DNA from: Bdellovibrio sp.
Lineage (GTDB): Bacteria; Bdellovibrionota; Bdellovibrionia; Bdellovibrionales; Bdellovibrionaceae
Direction of reading: 5' to 3'
NCBI GenBank assembly: GCA_003176075.1
Contig: PSRN01000040.1
Span: forward strand, 1-17,415
Length of the DNA: 17,415 nucleotides
The notes under the pieces were generated by a model. It worked only from the letters and a program-made list of their open reading frames with translations. It was not told where the DNA came from and did no database searches. This document shows, piece after piece, positions 1 to 7,405 of this stretch; within the stretch, counting starts at the first letter, position 1, and each line of letters begins with the position of its first letter. Made by a program: the position numbers and the translations under genes.

Positions 1-952
1 ATTGGGAGAATTTCTTGCGATTTTCAACGTACATTTTATTGTACAAGGACTTCATGAACTTGCTGAATTCTTGCGCCGAGAATTCGGGGTACTGCAGGTT
101 CAGGAAACGGTTGAGATCCTTATGAAAAGCGGCCGCGGTTTGATAGCGTAGCGACCGGTCTTTGGCGAGGGCTTTGTTGCAGATTCGCTCAAGTTCGGGC
201 GGAATGCTGGGATTGATTTTTCGCAAGCTCGGGATTTGACATTCGCGGACTTTCCTGAGGGTGGCGGCTTCGTTTTGCGCCACGAAGAGGCGGTCCTTCG
301 CGAGGAGTTCCCAGAGCACGATTCCCAAGGAAAAAATATCGGTGCGCAGGTCGACGGCCTGCCCTTCAGCTTGTTCCGGCGACATGTAGCCGAACTTGCC
401 CTTGATGGTCCCGGCGCGCGTGTGCTCGACTTGGTTTTCGGCCTTGGCGATGCCGAAGTCGACGACTTTGATCTCCCCTTCGAAACTGATCATGATATTT
501 TGCGGGCTCATGTCCCGGTGGGTGATGTTCAAGGGTCTGCCAGTGGCTCCATCCAGACAACGGTGGGCGTGGTCGAGACCGGCGGCGACCTCTTTGACGA
601 TGTAGGTCACCTGGTCGATGGAAAATTCCCGCGCTTCTTTTTTCATGTGGTTCAAGATTTGCCGGAGGTTTTGCCCCTCGACGAATTCCATCACCAGGAA
701 AAATTGGCTTTTTTCAACGCCAAAATCAAAAATGCTGACGACGTTCCCGTGGTTGAGGTTGACGGCGATCTTGGCCTCTTCCTTGAACATTTCGATAAAT
801 TCCTGGTTGTCCGAGTACTGCGGCAAGATGCGTTTGATGGCGACAAACTTGTTAATTCCATTGGCGCCAATGGATTTCGCCAAATACACTTCGGCCATCC
901 CTCCGGACGCAATCTTTTCCAGGAGAAGGTATTTCCCAAAGGTCTCCATCAT
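1..952 (-). CDS. Serine/threonine protein kinase, 3' end cut by window edge
   Basis: The reverse strand is open from ATG 952 to the left edge (317 codons, no stop reached), so the C-terminus is missing. It encodes a full eukaryotic-type kinase fold that should phosphorylate Ser/Thr on cytoplasmic proteins using ATP. Visible motifs: glycine loop IASGGMAEVY (residues 14-23), VAIK lysine (K40), catalytic loop HRDMSPQN (145-152, D147 and N152), DFG (165-167) and GYMSPEQ activation-segment end. The HRDMSPQN form is common in myxobacterial and Bdellovibrio-type kinases (family knowledge). Two ATGs are adjacent (952, 949); a GAAGGG lies about 12 bases upstream, rather far for a ribosome site. It is divergent from coaE with only 68 bases between them. 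No transmembrane segment is seen in the visible part; a C-terminal sensor beyond the edge cannot be excluded. Confidence 0.93.
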   Translation of the reverse strand, partial: MMETFGKYLLLEKIASGGMAEVYLAKSIGANGINKFVAIKRILPQYSDNQEFIEMFKEEAKIAVNLNHGNVVSIFDFGVEKSQFFLVMEFVEGQNLRQILNHMKKEAREFSIDQVTYIVKEVAAGLDHAHRCLDGATGRPLNITHRDMSPQNIMISFEGEIKVVDFGIAKAENQVEHTRAGTIKGKFGYMSPEQAEGQAVDLRTDIFSLGIVLWELLAKDRLFVAQNEAATLRKVRECQIPSLRKINPSIPPELERICNKALAKDRSLRYQTAAAFHKDLNRFLNLQYPEFSAQEFSKFMKSLYNKMYVENRKKFSQ

Positions 953-1008
953 CGAAATCAGTTTCCCTTCAAATTTCTGTATCGGTATGATCGAAGGCAG
1001 AGTTAAAG

Positions 1009-1014
1009 AAGGGG
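1009..1014 (+). promoter_or_regulatory. Ribosome binding site deciding the TTG start of coaE
   Basis: AAGGGG at 1009-1014 ends six bases before TTG 1021. No ATG, GTG or other TTG occurs in the coaE frame between 1021 and the Walker A region, so this site supports translation through the whole repeat tract. Confidence 0.55.
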
Positions 1015-1020
1015 TGCCGC

Positions 1021-1806
1021 TTGCCAAGGAAACCGGACGAAAGGAAACCAGAAAAAAGGAAACCCGACGAAAGGCTGCCAGACGAAAGGCAGCCGGGTGA
1101 ACGGCAGAACGAAAGGCAGAACGAAAGGCAGCCAGACAAAAGTCAGCCGCACAAAAGTCAACCGGACAAAAGTCTCTGGATCGGGCTGACGGGCGGAATT
1201 GCCAGCGGAAAATCGACAGTGGCCCGCCTGCTCTTCAGCCATGGTCTGGCGGTCATTGATGCCGATGAAATTGCCCGGGAAGTCGTCGCCCCCGGAACGG
1301 AAGGCTTGGCCGCGGTTGCTCAAGCTTTTGGAAAGACTATCTTAAAAGAAAACGGCGAACTTGACAGAACCTCCCTAGGTCGGGAAGTTTTCGCCGACGA
1401 GAAGAAAAGGGAGGTTTTGGAGAATTTGCTTCATCCGCGGATTCAAAGGCGGGTGGCCGAGCTTCGCGCGAAGTTCGGCGCGATTGCACCCGTCATTATT
1501 TATGATGTGCCGTTGCTCTTTGAAAAGAATCTCGCTTCGCAATTCGACGGCATTGTGGTGGTGATCTGCCGGCCCGAGCAACAGGTCCAGCGGCTCATGG
1601 CGAGAACAGGGCTTAGCCGTGGGGAGGCGGATCAGCGCATACGGTCCCAAGGGCCTCTCGGCGACAAAGTGAAAAAAGCCAATTGGGTGGTGGACAACAG
1701 CGGCACCGTGGAGGATCTGGAGCGGCAAGTGGAGGCCCTCGCGAAAGAACTCAAAACCAAAATTCCCGCTGATCCCAAGTCCACCCCGAAACCAAAGAAA
1801 CGCTGA
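1021..1806 (+). CDS. coaE: Dephospho-CoA kinase with repetitive N-terminal extension
   Basis: Catalyses the last step of CoA synthesis, ATP-dependent 3'-phosphorylation of dephospho-CoA, in the cytoplasm. The core begins at about residue 52 with LWIGLTGGIASGKST (Walker A, K64), followed by DADEIARE, the HPRI segment, IIYDVPLLFE, and the C-terminal pattern QGPLGDKVKKANWVVDNSG that is typical of CoaE. The first 51 residues are unlike normal CoaE, which starts almost directly with the P-loop: they consist of five-residue units of the KPDER or QPDKS type, with two four-residue QNER units. The TTG at 1021 is chosen because it has a good ribosome site and no other start exists in frame before the core. 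The 3' end overlaps the convergent gene by 56 bases. The identity is safe; the N-terminal extension is the oddity. Confidence 0.93.
   Translation: MPRKPDERKPEKRKPDERLPDERQPGERQNERQNERQPDKSQPHKSQPDKSLWIGLTGGIASGKSTVARLLFSHGLAVIDADEIAREVVAPGTEGLAAVAQAFGKTILKENGELDRTSLGREVFADEKKREVLENLLHPRIQRRVAELRAKFGAIAPVIIYDVPLLFEKNLASQFDGIVVVICRPEQQVQRLMARTGLSRGEADQRIRSQGPLGDKVKKANWVVDNSGTVEDLERQVEALAKELKTKIPADPKSTPKPKKR
1030..1173 (+). repeat. Coding minisatellite, 15-bp units (two 12-bp units)
   Basis: About ten degenerate copies of a unit like GACGAAAGGCAGCCA encode KPDER, KPEKR, KPDER, LPDER, QPGER, QNER, QNER, QPDKS, QPHKS and QPDKS. All unit lengths are multiples of three, so the coaE frame is kept. 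The two QNER units lack one codon. The product is highly charged and probably disordered. Confidence 0.9.
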
Positions 1807-2467
1807 ATCCCAGGGGACTCCATTGCAGGACGGATTCCAGCTTCCAGCGGCGGCCGAGATGAAACAGATCCTCCAGGCCGATTCGCCCGCGGACTTGGTA
1901 GCGATTCAAATTAATGAAACTGCCGAGGCCTTCACTGGGCGACCACAGGCTGCCCACGCCCACTCCCCAATAGGGCTCCCAATGGGCGCCAAGGCAGCAG
2001 TTCCATTGGAAATCCCAGTGCAGTCCGATGTACGAGGTGGCAAGAACCGTGAGTCCATAGTCTTGCGCCGTCTCGTCAGAATTGGTGTTTTGGAAGTCCA
2101 AGCTCATCCCGACCGCCGTTGACGATGGGGAATCCTGGATCGACCCCGACCAAAAGCCAGCCAACACAGACCGCGAATGGGAGCGGACAACCCGTGTCGG
2201 CAAAAGGTCGTGGGTGTGAATTTCGTTTGCGGAGGGGCCGAAGGAACCGACTTGGTGTGGGACTTGCCGATCGTCGCGCAGTTCGACCGAATCAAGTTCG
2301 TAAGGGCGCGGGGAGCCTGGTTCGTTCTCTTGGACGGTGCGACTCTTGAGGGGGGGCGGGGGACTGGGCTCGTTGGGAGCGGCGATAACTTTCCAAGGTT
2401 GACTCAAGACCGCGAAGGATCCCATCAAGACCAAGGTCAAAATTTGCGTTCGAAGACTCAGACGCAT
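1751..2467 (-). CDS. Exported beta-barrel-like outer-membrane protein
   Basis: A 238-residue protein of unrecognised family. From ATG 2467 it has a signal peptide (MRLSLRTQ followed by a hydrophobic stretch ending near VIAA), then a Pro-rich linker and a C-terminal half rich in alternating aromatic and small residues. It ends in W-x-x-x-REFWF with a terminal Phe, which fits the C-terminal recognition signal of outer-membrane barrels (family knowledge). The frame is open further upstream (ATGs at 2494 and 2569), but those starts give long polar n-regions or run into the divergent gene. The end overlaps coaE tail to tail by 56 bases. A degenerate B element lies in antisense orientation inside the coding region (about 2228-2262). 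Function is unknown; a small barrel channel or assembly partner is a guess. Confidence 0.72.
   Translation of the reverse strand: MRLSLRTQILTLVLMGSFAVLSQPWKVIAAPNEPSPPPPLKSRTVQENEPGSPRPYELDSVELRDDRQVPHQVGSFGPSANEIHTHDLLPTRVVRSHSRSVLAGFWSGSIQDSPSSTAVGMSLDFQNTNSDETAQDYGLTVLATSYIGLHWDFQWNCCLGAHWEPYWGVGVGSLWSPSEGLGSFINLNRYQVRGRIGLEDLFHLGRRWKLESVLQWSPLGFSVSLVSGWTWDQREFWF
2228..2262 (+). repeat. Element B, degenerate copy inside a gene
   Basis: TGCGGAGGGGCCGAAGGAAC followed by CGACTTGG matches the B unit of 7308-7337 over most of its length, with changes in the palindrome arms. It lies antisense in the barrel-protein gene, where it is read as HQVGSFGPSANE. Confidence 0.6.
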
Positions 2468-2513
2468 CGAAGAAATGATATCAGAACTTTCCATTCTCAG
2501 AATAAGATTTTGA

Positions 2514-3680
2514 ATGTCCTGCATGTTGAACGGTCTTCGGCTCGCTCTACTCTTGCTGTTTGTTCCCACGCTTTCTTGGGCGCAAGAAGGTATTCACACG
2601 AATATTCACCATCTCTATCAGGCGCCTCGGGCCCTCGGGATGGGGGGCGCGTTCGTGGCGGTGGCGGATGACTACAGCGCGATTTTCTACAATCCCGCCG
2701 GTTTGGCCCGCCTTGAGGAGGGGCAGCTCAATCTGTCGATCGATTTCGCCGTGTCTGGCGGCCAATTGAAGGATCTCTATGACGAAATCAACAGTGCTTC
2801 AAGTTCATCAACGGACGCCACCGCGAAGTTCACCGCGATACAAAACGTTCTCATGGCCAACTTTGGCAAAGTGTATAATGTACGCGCCGGCCTGCTCGAG
2901 GGAATCTATGTTCGCCCGAACTGGGGATTTGCTCTAATCCCCTTGGATTTGACAGTCGATGCGACCATTCACAACTTAGTTCTGCCTTCCTTGGACTTCC
3001 GGGTTTATGCCGATAGCACTTTCGCCTTCGCTTTCGCGCAAAAAATAAAGAGCCAGGACATCCCGGGAAGACTGGCCTGGGGTGTGACCGCAAAGGCCGT
3101 TGAACGGGGTTTCATCAATCGCGAAATCGACGCCACCTCACTGGCGCGGGATTCGAATATTTTCCAGCCCAGTGACTTGCACCAGGGTTCAACTTTCGAC
3201 GCCGATTTGGGACTTCTGTTCTCCCCGACGATTCCCACTGATGGTTTAATCTCGGTGTTTCGAACCGCTCGGCCGACTTTTGGCCTGGTCGCGCACAATA
3301 TTTTGAACTATGGATTTCATGGGAGTTCGAGTGTCGCCCCTGAACCTCTTTACCGAACTTTTGATTTCGGAATGAAATTTGAAATGCCATCATTTTGGAT
3401 TTTTGGCTCGCGGGCCGTCTTCGATATCACCGATGTGGGCCATCCTTATTTCACTCTTCGCAAGGGCAGTCACTTGGGTTTTGAATTCGATTGGCGAGTG
3501 ACTTCGTGGTGGCGGGGGCAATACCGCATTGGTGTGAATCAAGGATACATGAGCTTGGGCGCGAGTTTCCTGCTGGGCCTCTTTCGGCTTGATTTGCTGA
3601 GCTACAGCGAAGACGTGGGAAGTTACGACAGTCCAAAAGAAAACCGCCTCTACATGGTGAAACTCAATATCGATTATTAG
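2514..3680 (+). CDS. PorV/FadL-like (UPF0164-type) outer-membrane protein 1
   Basis: A 388-residue exported barrel protein. It has a signal peptide (MLNGLRLALLLLFVPTLSWA, likely cut before QEG), then the family hallmark ALGMGGAFVAVADDYSAIFY with NPAGLARL just after it. That N-terminal signature is typical of the OMPP1/FadL and UPF0164/PorV-PorQ group, whose members sit in the outer membrane and move hydrophobic compounds or help other proteins to the surface. The C-terminus ends with alternating hydrophobics and Tyr (VKLNIDY). Start 2514 has only a weak AAG-type ribosome site; ATG 2523 would give a tighter signal peptide. It is divergent from the barrel gene at 2467 with only about 46 bases between, so their promoters must be compact or overlap coding sequence. 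The substrate is unknown. Confidence 0.85.
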   Translation: MSCMLNGLRLALLLLFVPTLSWAQEGIHTNIHHLYQAPRALGMGGAFVAVADDYSAIFYNPAGLARLEEGQLNLSIDFAVSGGQLKDLYDEINSASSSSTDATAKFTAIQNVLMANFGKVYNVRAGLLEGIYVRPNWGFALIPLDLTVDATIHNLVLPSLDFRVYADSTFAFAFAQKIKSQDIPGRLAWGVTAKAVERGFINREIDATSLARDSNIFQPSDLHQGSTFDADLGLLFSPTIPTDGLISVFRTARPTFGLVAHNILNYGFHGSSSVAPEPLYRTFDFGMKFEMPSFWIFGSRAVFDITDVGHPYFTLRKGSHLGFEFDWRVTSWWRGQYRIGVNQGYMSLGASFLLGLFRLDLLSYSEDVGSYDSPKENRLYMVKLNIDY

Positions 3681-3998
3681 GGCGTGTTCAAAACAAACCC
3701 TAAATATTGGCGCGTCGCGCTAAGAAACAGGGCCTGGCAGCCTGGCACCCTTTGCGGCGACTCCCTGTCATGATTGAGAAACTTCAATAACGAGCCAAAT
3801 TCCAACAGTTAGCCGAAGGGCGAAGTCCGCCATTAGTTCCATGGTCAGTTGACTAAATTTTTCATCTTTCTGATCCCCGTGCTGCGGTATCCAGGATGGA
3901 TCGGAGATTGCAAAAGGATGAAGAAATTGGCTCGTTTTTAAGCAGGCAATCGAGTAGGCATATCGGGCTATACGATGTTGGTCAAAAGGAGTTTTGCA
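3681..3998. other. Intergenic region without a gene
   Basis: 318 bases with no convincing reading frame. It contains a GCGCG-T-CGCGC mini-palindrome soon after the stop of the upstream gene, the GGCCTGGCAGCCTGGCACC repeat near 3731, and the leader of the next gene. I see no clear promoter or RNA gene. Confidence 0.6.
3725..3750 (+). repeat. Dispersed AAACAGGGCCTGGCA repeat, copy 1
   Basis: The 15-base string AAACAGGGCCTGGCA recurs at 15091-15105. Both copies continue into GCACC-type sequence (GGCAGCCTGGCACC here, GGCACCAGG there). Both lie between genes. Confidence 0.6.
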
Positions 3999-5174
3999 AT
4001 GGGTTTTTGGATTAGAGCCGCTGCGGTTTTTAGCCTTATCGGGTTTGGCGTCGGGGTCTTGGTATCCACCGGCGAAATTCGGGCGGAGCCAGGGAACTTC
4101 GTGATCACCGGGAAACCCAATAAGTATCTCGAGGAAATCAAACTGGATCTCACGGATTCCTACGAATCAGTCCAGAATACGATCGATAAACTTGCCGACG
4201 ATCGGCCTCTCGCTTCAATTGGCGTGCGAAAAATTTCGCCTAATGATGCGGCCGAAGCCTTGAAGCTTCAGCACCTCGCTAAGTATGATTCCGATGAATT
4301 GGACGAAACCTTAACCGACTTGATGGATAAGAACCTCAAGAGTCCGCAACACCGCTGCGGCGATCATGGGTTTATCAGCGTCTCCATTGCGCTTGAGATG
4401 ATGAAGGCGTCGAGCGCCTCAGGAAAGGATTTGAGCCGGATCGCCACGACCTACCGGGCTCGATGTTCCAAGCCGTCTGAATTGACCAATGAAGAGTGTA
4501 TGGAACTGGTCAAGACTCAGGCTGTTTCAGGTGAAAAATTCGAGCGATTGAAGAAGGCTTCATTGGACTTGTATAACGAATCCTGTTCGATTCTCAGTTG
4601 TGTCCTAAATCTCGAACAAGCCGTCGAGCTCGTCAAGTTCAACACTGTATTTAAAGGGCACAAGACCAATGCGGAGTTGGTTGAAATGGTTCGGGGAATG
4701 TATTCGAGTTTCATACTGGAGCCCTTTAGTAAAGACGACAAGGTTGAATTTGTGAAGACATGCTTAGCCACTCGTAAAACCCCGGCGGAGATTAAAGACT
4801 TGTATGAAGGTTCTTTTGAGCTGCCCTTCAACTCCGCCCGCAACGCTGAAATTATCAAGCTGGCGGCCTTTACTTCGCAAGGCGCAAACGACCTGCACTC
4901 ACTTGCCGGGGAGGTTGCTGGTTGGTCTGTATTTCGCCCCGATGGAATTTCCAAAGAAAACTCGGTCGAAGCGGTGAAGCTGGCATTTACAAAAATTGCC
5001 GAAAACGATGCGGCGATGCAGAAGCTCCTTTTAGTCGACCATCACATGAACAGCGCCGAAAGTCTGCGCATCTGCAAAATCGTGAGTGAGATTCCTGAGC
5101 CGACCGAAAAAAAGCCTCGAGTGAATATCGACCCGAACGGCCTTCCCGCGACCAAAGTGAAGGGTTCCAGGTAG
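3999..5174 (+). CDS. Exported alpha-helical protein of unknown function
   Basis: A 391-residue protein. ATG 3999 is chosen over ATG 3975 because AGGAG (3987-3991) lies seven bases before it. Signal peptide: MGFWIRAAAVFSLIGFGVGV, with likely cleavage near IRA-EPG. The mature part is predicted to be nearly all helical, with recurring segments of about 40-50 residues containing EAVxLVK- or EAVKLA-like helices (for example EQAVELVKFN, VEAVKLAFTK), suggesting a helical-repeat scaffold. It contains several Cys residues, including CSILSC. No known domain was recognised. The stop codon lies inside a 15-bp tandem duplication (5163-5192). It is convergent with the lipoprotein gene at 5232. Confidence 0.8.
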   Translation: MGFWIRAAAVFSLIGFGVGVLVSTGEIRAEPGNFVITGKPNKYLEEIKLDLTDSYESVQNTIDKLADDRPLASIGVRKISPNDAAEALKLQHLAKYDSDELDETLTDLMDKNLKSPQHRCGDHGFISVSIALEMMKASSASGKDLSRIATTYRARCSKPSELTNEECMELVKTQAVSGEKFERLKKASLDLYNESCSILSCVLNLEQAVELVKFNTVFKGHKTNAELVEMVRGMYSSFILEPFSKDDKVEFVKTCLATRKTPAEIKDLYEGSFELPFNSARNAEIIKLAAFTSQGANDLHSLAGEVAGWSVFRPDGISKENSVEAVKLAFTKIAENDAAMQKLLLVDHHMNSAESLRICKIVSEIPEPTEKKPRVNIDPNGLPATKVKGSR

Positions 5175-5192
5175 GAAGGTTCCAGGTACTTT
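5163..5192 (+). repeat. 15-bp tandem duplication spanning a stop codon
   Basis: GGTTCCAGGTAGGAA is followed directly by GGTTCCAGGTACTTT. The first copy contains the TAG stop of the gene at 3999. Confidence 0.8.
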
Positions 5193-5231
5193 TTGCGGGT
5201 CACAGAGCATCATCAGGCGGAGCGGCACCTT

Positions 5232-5957
5232 TTAGGGCGTACAGAACGTGTTGATGAGCGAGCCGCCGACGGCGGTGGAGTTTCCGCCCCCGGCATTAAC
5301 GGCAGCTTGGTATTGCTGACAAAGAACGTCGTTGGTCACGTTTGCGCCAGCGCAGTTCTGTTGATAGGCCGTCGAGGCGGCATCGCCGATGGCGGCTTTG
5401 GTCGTGGTCGAAGGTCCACCGTTGGTGCAGAGGGCGTTGTGGACATCGGTCGGAGTGGGAGGGGTCGTACTCGAAGGGATGAATCCAATGTCATGAAGCG
5501 CGGCTGTGGCGATCCGACTTGCTGAGGCGAGATAAATAAGGCCTCCTGAAAGCGAATTTTGGCAAGCGGTGAGCGCGTCGGCGGAGAGCTGATCGTTTTG
5601 CGCCATGGTGTATTTCGAGGCGGAGAACCCCATAGCCGCCAAAGCGGCGATCGACTGAGACCCGCCATTTCCTGAAGTGTTGGTGATCTGCGAAATGACC
5701 TGGGTCAGGCGCGCGGGGTCTTGAAAGCCTTGATCAATAAAATAAGCCGCGCACCGAATCAGGTAGGACGAAGGTGTCGTGATGCCGTCGATCTTATCCA
5801 TGCAGGTCAGGGCGTTGGTCGAAGTCGAGGTGTCAAGACAGTCCTGGGCTTCGGAAACCCTGTCCATATCGGTCTTGGCGCAGCCACCTGCGAGCAAGCA
5901 GAAGCAACAGGCTAGAAAAAGCTGAGCGATGGGTTGGCGAAGCGCTCTTCGTTTCAT
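5232..5957 (-). CDS. Lipoprotein, Cys- and Ser/Thr-rich, unknown function
   Basis: A 241-residue protein. ATG 5957 has GGGAG eight bases upstream and gives a classic lipoprotein signal: MKRRALRQPIA, a hydrophobic stretch, then LLAGGC with the acylated Cys at residue 26. The longer frame back to 6059 has no signal logic. The mature protein is small-residue-rich with about seven Cys, many probably disulfide-bonded in the periplasm. Its C-terminus is GGSLINTFCTP. It is divergent from the second PorV/FadL-like gene with 209 bases between. The arrangement recalls the exported-protein/barrel pair at 7406-9461, suggesting (inference) that this protein may work with a barrel partner. No family was recognised. 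Confidence 0.8.
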   Translation of the reverse strand: MKRRALRQPIAQLFLACCFCLLAGGCAKTDMDRVSEAQDCLDTSTSTNALTCMDKIDGITTPSSYLIRCAAYFIDQGFQDPARLTQVISQITNTSGNGGSQSIAALAAMGFSASKYTMAQNDQLSADALTACQNSLSGGLIYLASASRIATAALHDIGFIPSSTTPPTPTDVHNALCTNGGPSTTTKAAIGDAASTAYQQNCAGANVTNDVLCQQYQAAVNAGGGNSTAVGGSLINTFCTP

Positions 5958-6130
5958 CAGCGACACTCCCACTTGGTCATTGAACTTCACTATGAGATCT
6001 GATCCTTGATCCTTGATCTGAAGGTCTTTTCGGCTGAATGATGGAATGTCTTGATTCAACCATGGTCCTGAAATCAGGAACTTTTCTCAAGTTGACACAG
6101 TTCCGTGCCGAAAGATTCCACACGAGGTCC

Positions 6131-6162
6131 GCAGAGCGGGGGCGGCGGAGCCGCCAAGGGTG
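6131..6162 (+). repeat. Element A, copy A1, in a gene leader
   Basis: GGGGGCGGCGGAGCCGCCAA differs at only a few bases from the A core of 7453-7472. It lies immediately before the start of the second PorV-like gene. Its AAGGG (6156-6160) falls six bases before ATG 6167, so it may serve as that gene's ribosome site. Confidence 0.7.
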
Positions 6163-6166
6163 GAAG

Positions 6167-7255
6167 ATGCATTATTGGAAAATCTTTGGCTTCGCTACGG
6201 TGGCCGTCATTACCTTGGCTGAGCGACCGGCTTGGTCGCAGGCCGATGAAGTGAGACCATTCTATATCGGAGCCAGGGGCCTTGGCATGGGGGGGGCCCA
6301 AATCGGGGTGGTTGATGATGAAACGGCATTGGCCGTCAACCCGGCGGGCCTCGGTCGTTTGCGGGATGTTTATGGAACTCTCGTCGACCCGGAGATTGAA
6401 GGCTCGATCAATTGGCCTGGCATCTATCTATCGCAGGCTTTTAGTAACCCCTTTGATCCCGCCGCCATGGAGCCTTCACTCGCGGCCAGTCCAGGAAAAC
6501 CATTTCATGCCAAGGCCCAACTCTTTCCCTCCTTTGTCGCGCGCAACTTTGGTATCGGCATTTTCGGCCGCTATCTATTTGATGGACGGGTCGATGCCAC
6601 GGGCACGAATCTTCAGACCTATTATCAAAATGATTTGGCCGTTCTGATGGGTTTTAACTTTCGACTTTGGGGCGGCCGAATCAAGTTGGGAATCGTGGGC
6701 AAGGCCATCTCCCGCATTGAAATCAACAAGGCCATTCCGGTCGCTGGGGCTCTGGATATTCCGTCCAACGCATCGGAAGGGGCGGGCGTGGGATTTGACA
6801 GTGGACTGACGTTGACGGCGCCGATTGTCTGGCTTCCTTCGATTTCGGTGGTGGCGCGGGATATCGGCGGGACGCGTTTTGATACGATCACGGGTGTCCG
6901 AATGACCACAGCGACTCAACCTGCGCCTCTTTCACAAGATTATGATGTGGCTCTTTCCGTAACACCCATTCATAGCAAGAATTCACGGTCAGTTTTCACG
7001 ATTGAGTATGACAAACTCCTGGAAGCCCAACAGGCCGCCGATAAAGTGCGGTACGGGCACGTCGGCTATGAATATAATTTGGCTGATGTATTCTTTCTGC
7101 GCCTCGGGATGAACGGCCGGTACTGGACCACCGGCTTTGAAATCGCCTCCGAGCACACCCAAATTCAGCTTGCCTATTATGGGGCGGAGATCGGTCCGGC
7201 GGGTGCTCCAGAAGAAGACAGACGCTGGGTGTGGAAATTTGTCTTCAGGTTCTGA
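6167..7255 (+). CDS. PorV/FadL-like outer-membrane protein 2
   Basis: A 362-residue protein from ATG 6167. The signal peptide starts MHYWKIFGFATVAVITLAER and probably ends at WSQA. The mature N-terminus carries the family signature ARGLGMGGAQIGVVDDETAL followed by NPAGLGRL, and the C-terminus ends WVWKFVFRF with terminal Phe, the usual barrel signal. The frame stays open upstream to 6038, but that part encodes a basic, non-hydrophobic stretch partly made of element A, so the later start is preferred; the only ribosome-site-like sequence is AAGGG within element A. It is divergent from the lipoprotein gene at 5957 and is followed 52 bases later by the three B elements in the leader of the next gene. 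Transported molecule unknown. Confidence 0.85.
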   Translation: MHYWKIFGFATVAVITLAERPAWSQADEVRPFYIGARGLGMGGAQIGVVDDETALAVNPAGLGRLRDVYGTLVDPEIEGSINWPGIYLSQAFSNPFDPAAMEPSLAASPGKPFHAKAQLFPSFVARNFGIGIFGRYLFDGRVDATGTNLQTYYQNDLAVLMGFNFRLWGGRIKLGIVGKAISRIEINKAIPVAGALDIPSNASEGAGVGFDSGLTLTAPIVWLPSISVVARDIGGTRFDTITGVRMTTATQPAPLSQDYDVALSVTPIHSKNSRSVFTIEYDKLLEAQQAADKVRYGHVGYEYNLADVFFLRLGMNGRYWTTGFEIASEHTQIQLAYYGAEIGPAGAPEEDRRWVWKFVFRF

Positions 7256-7307
7256 ATTCAACACTCCTCTGAATTGAGCCGATAAGATTAATAGAATCAA
7301 GGTGAAC

Positions 7308-7397
7308 TGCGGAGGTGCCGAAGGCACTGACTTGGTCTGTGGAAGTGCCGACGGCACCGACTTGGTCTGTGGAAGTGCCGAAGGCACTGACTTGGAA
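7308..7397 (+). repeat. Element B, three tandem 30-bp copies
   Basis: Three adjacent 30-base units (7308-7337, 7338-7367, 7368-7397), each with a small perfect hairpin: GTGCC-GAA-GGCAC in units 1 and 3, GTGCC-GAC-GGCAC in unit 2, followed by TGACTTGG or CGACTTGG. The tract fills most of the space between the gene ending at 7255 and the start at 7406. Three units with no spacers and no cas genes rule out a CRISPR. Confidence 0.9.
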
Positions 7398-7405
7398 GAG
7401 GAGTT

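Noticed and set aside
236..1006. Long plus-strand reading frame of 256 codons
   Set aside because: It is the antisense shadow of the Ser/Thr kinase, whose catalytic motifs are all clear on the minus strand.
1003..1323. Minus-strand frame rich in FVRLP/FVLPF repeats
   Set aside because: It is the reverse of the coaE minisatellite; the repeats are meaningful only as the CoaE extension.
7308..7397. Possible CRISPR array
   Set aside because: Three units are directly joined with no spacers, the units contain a hairpin, and no cas genes are present.
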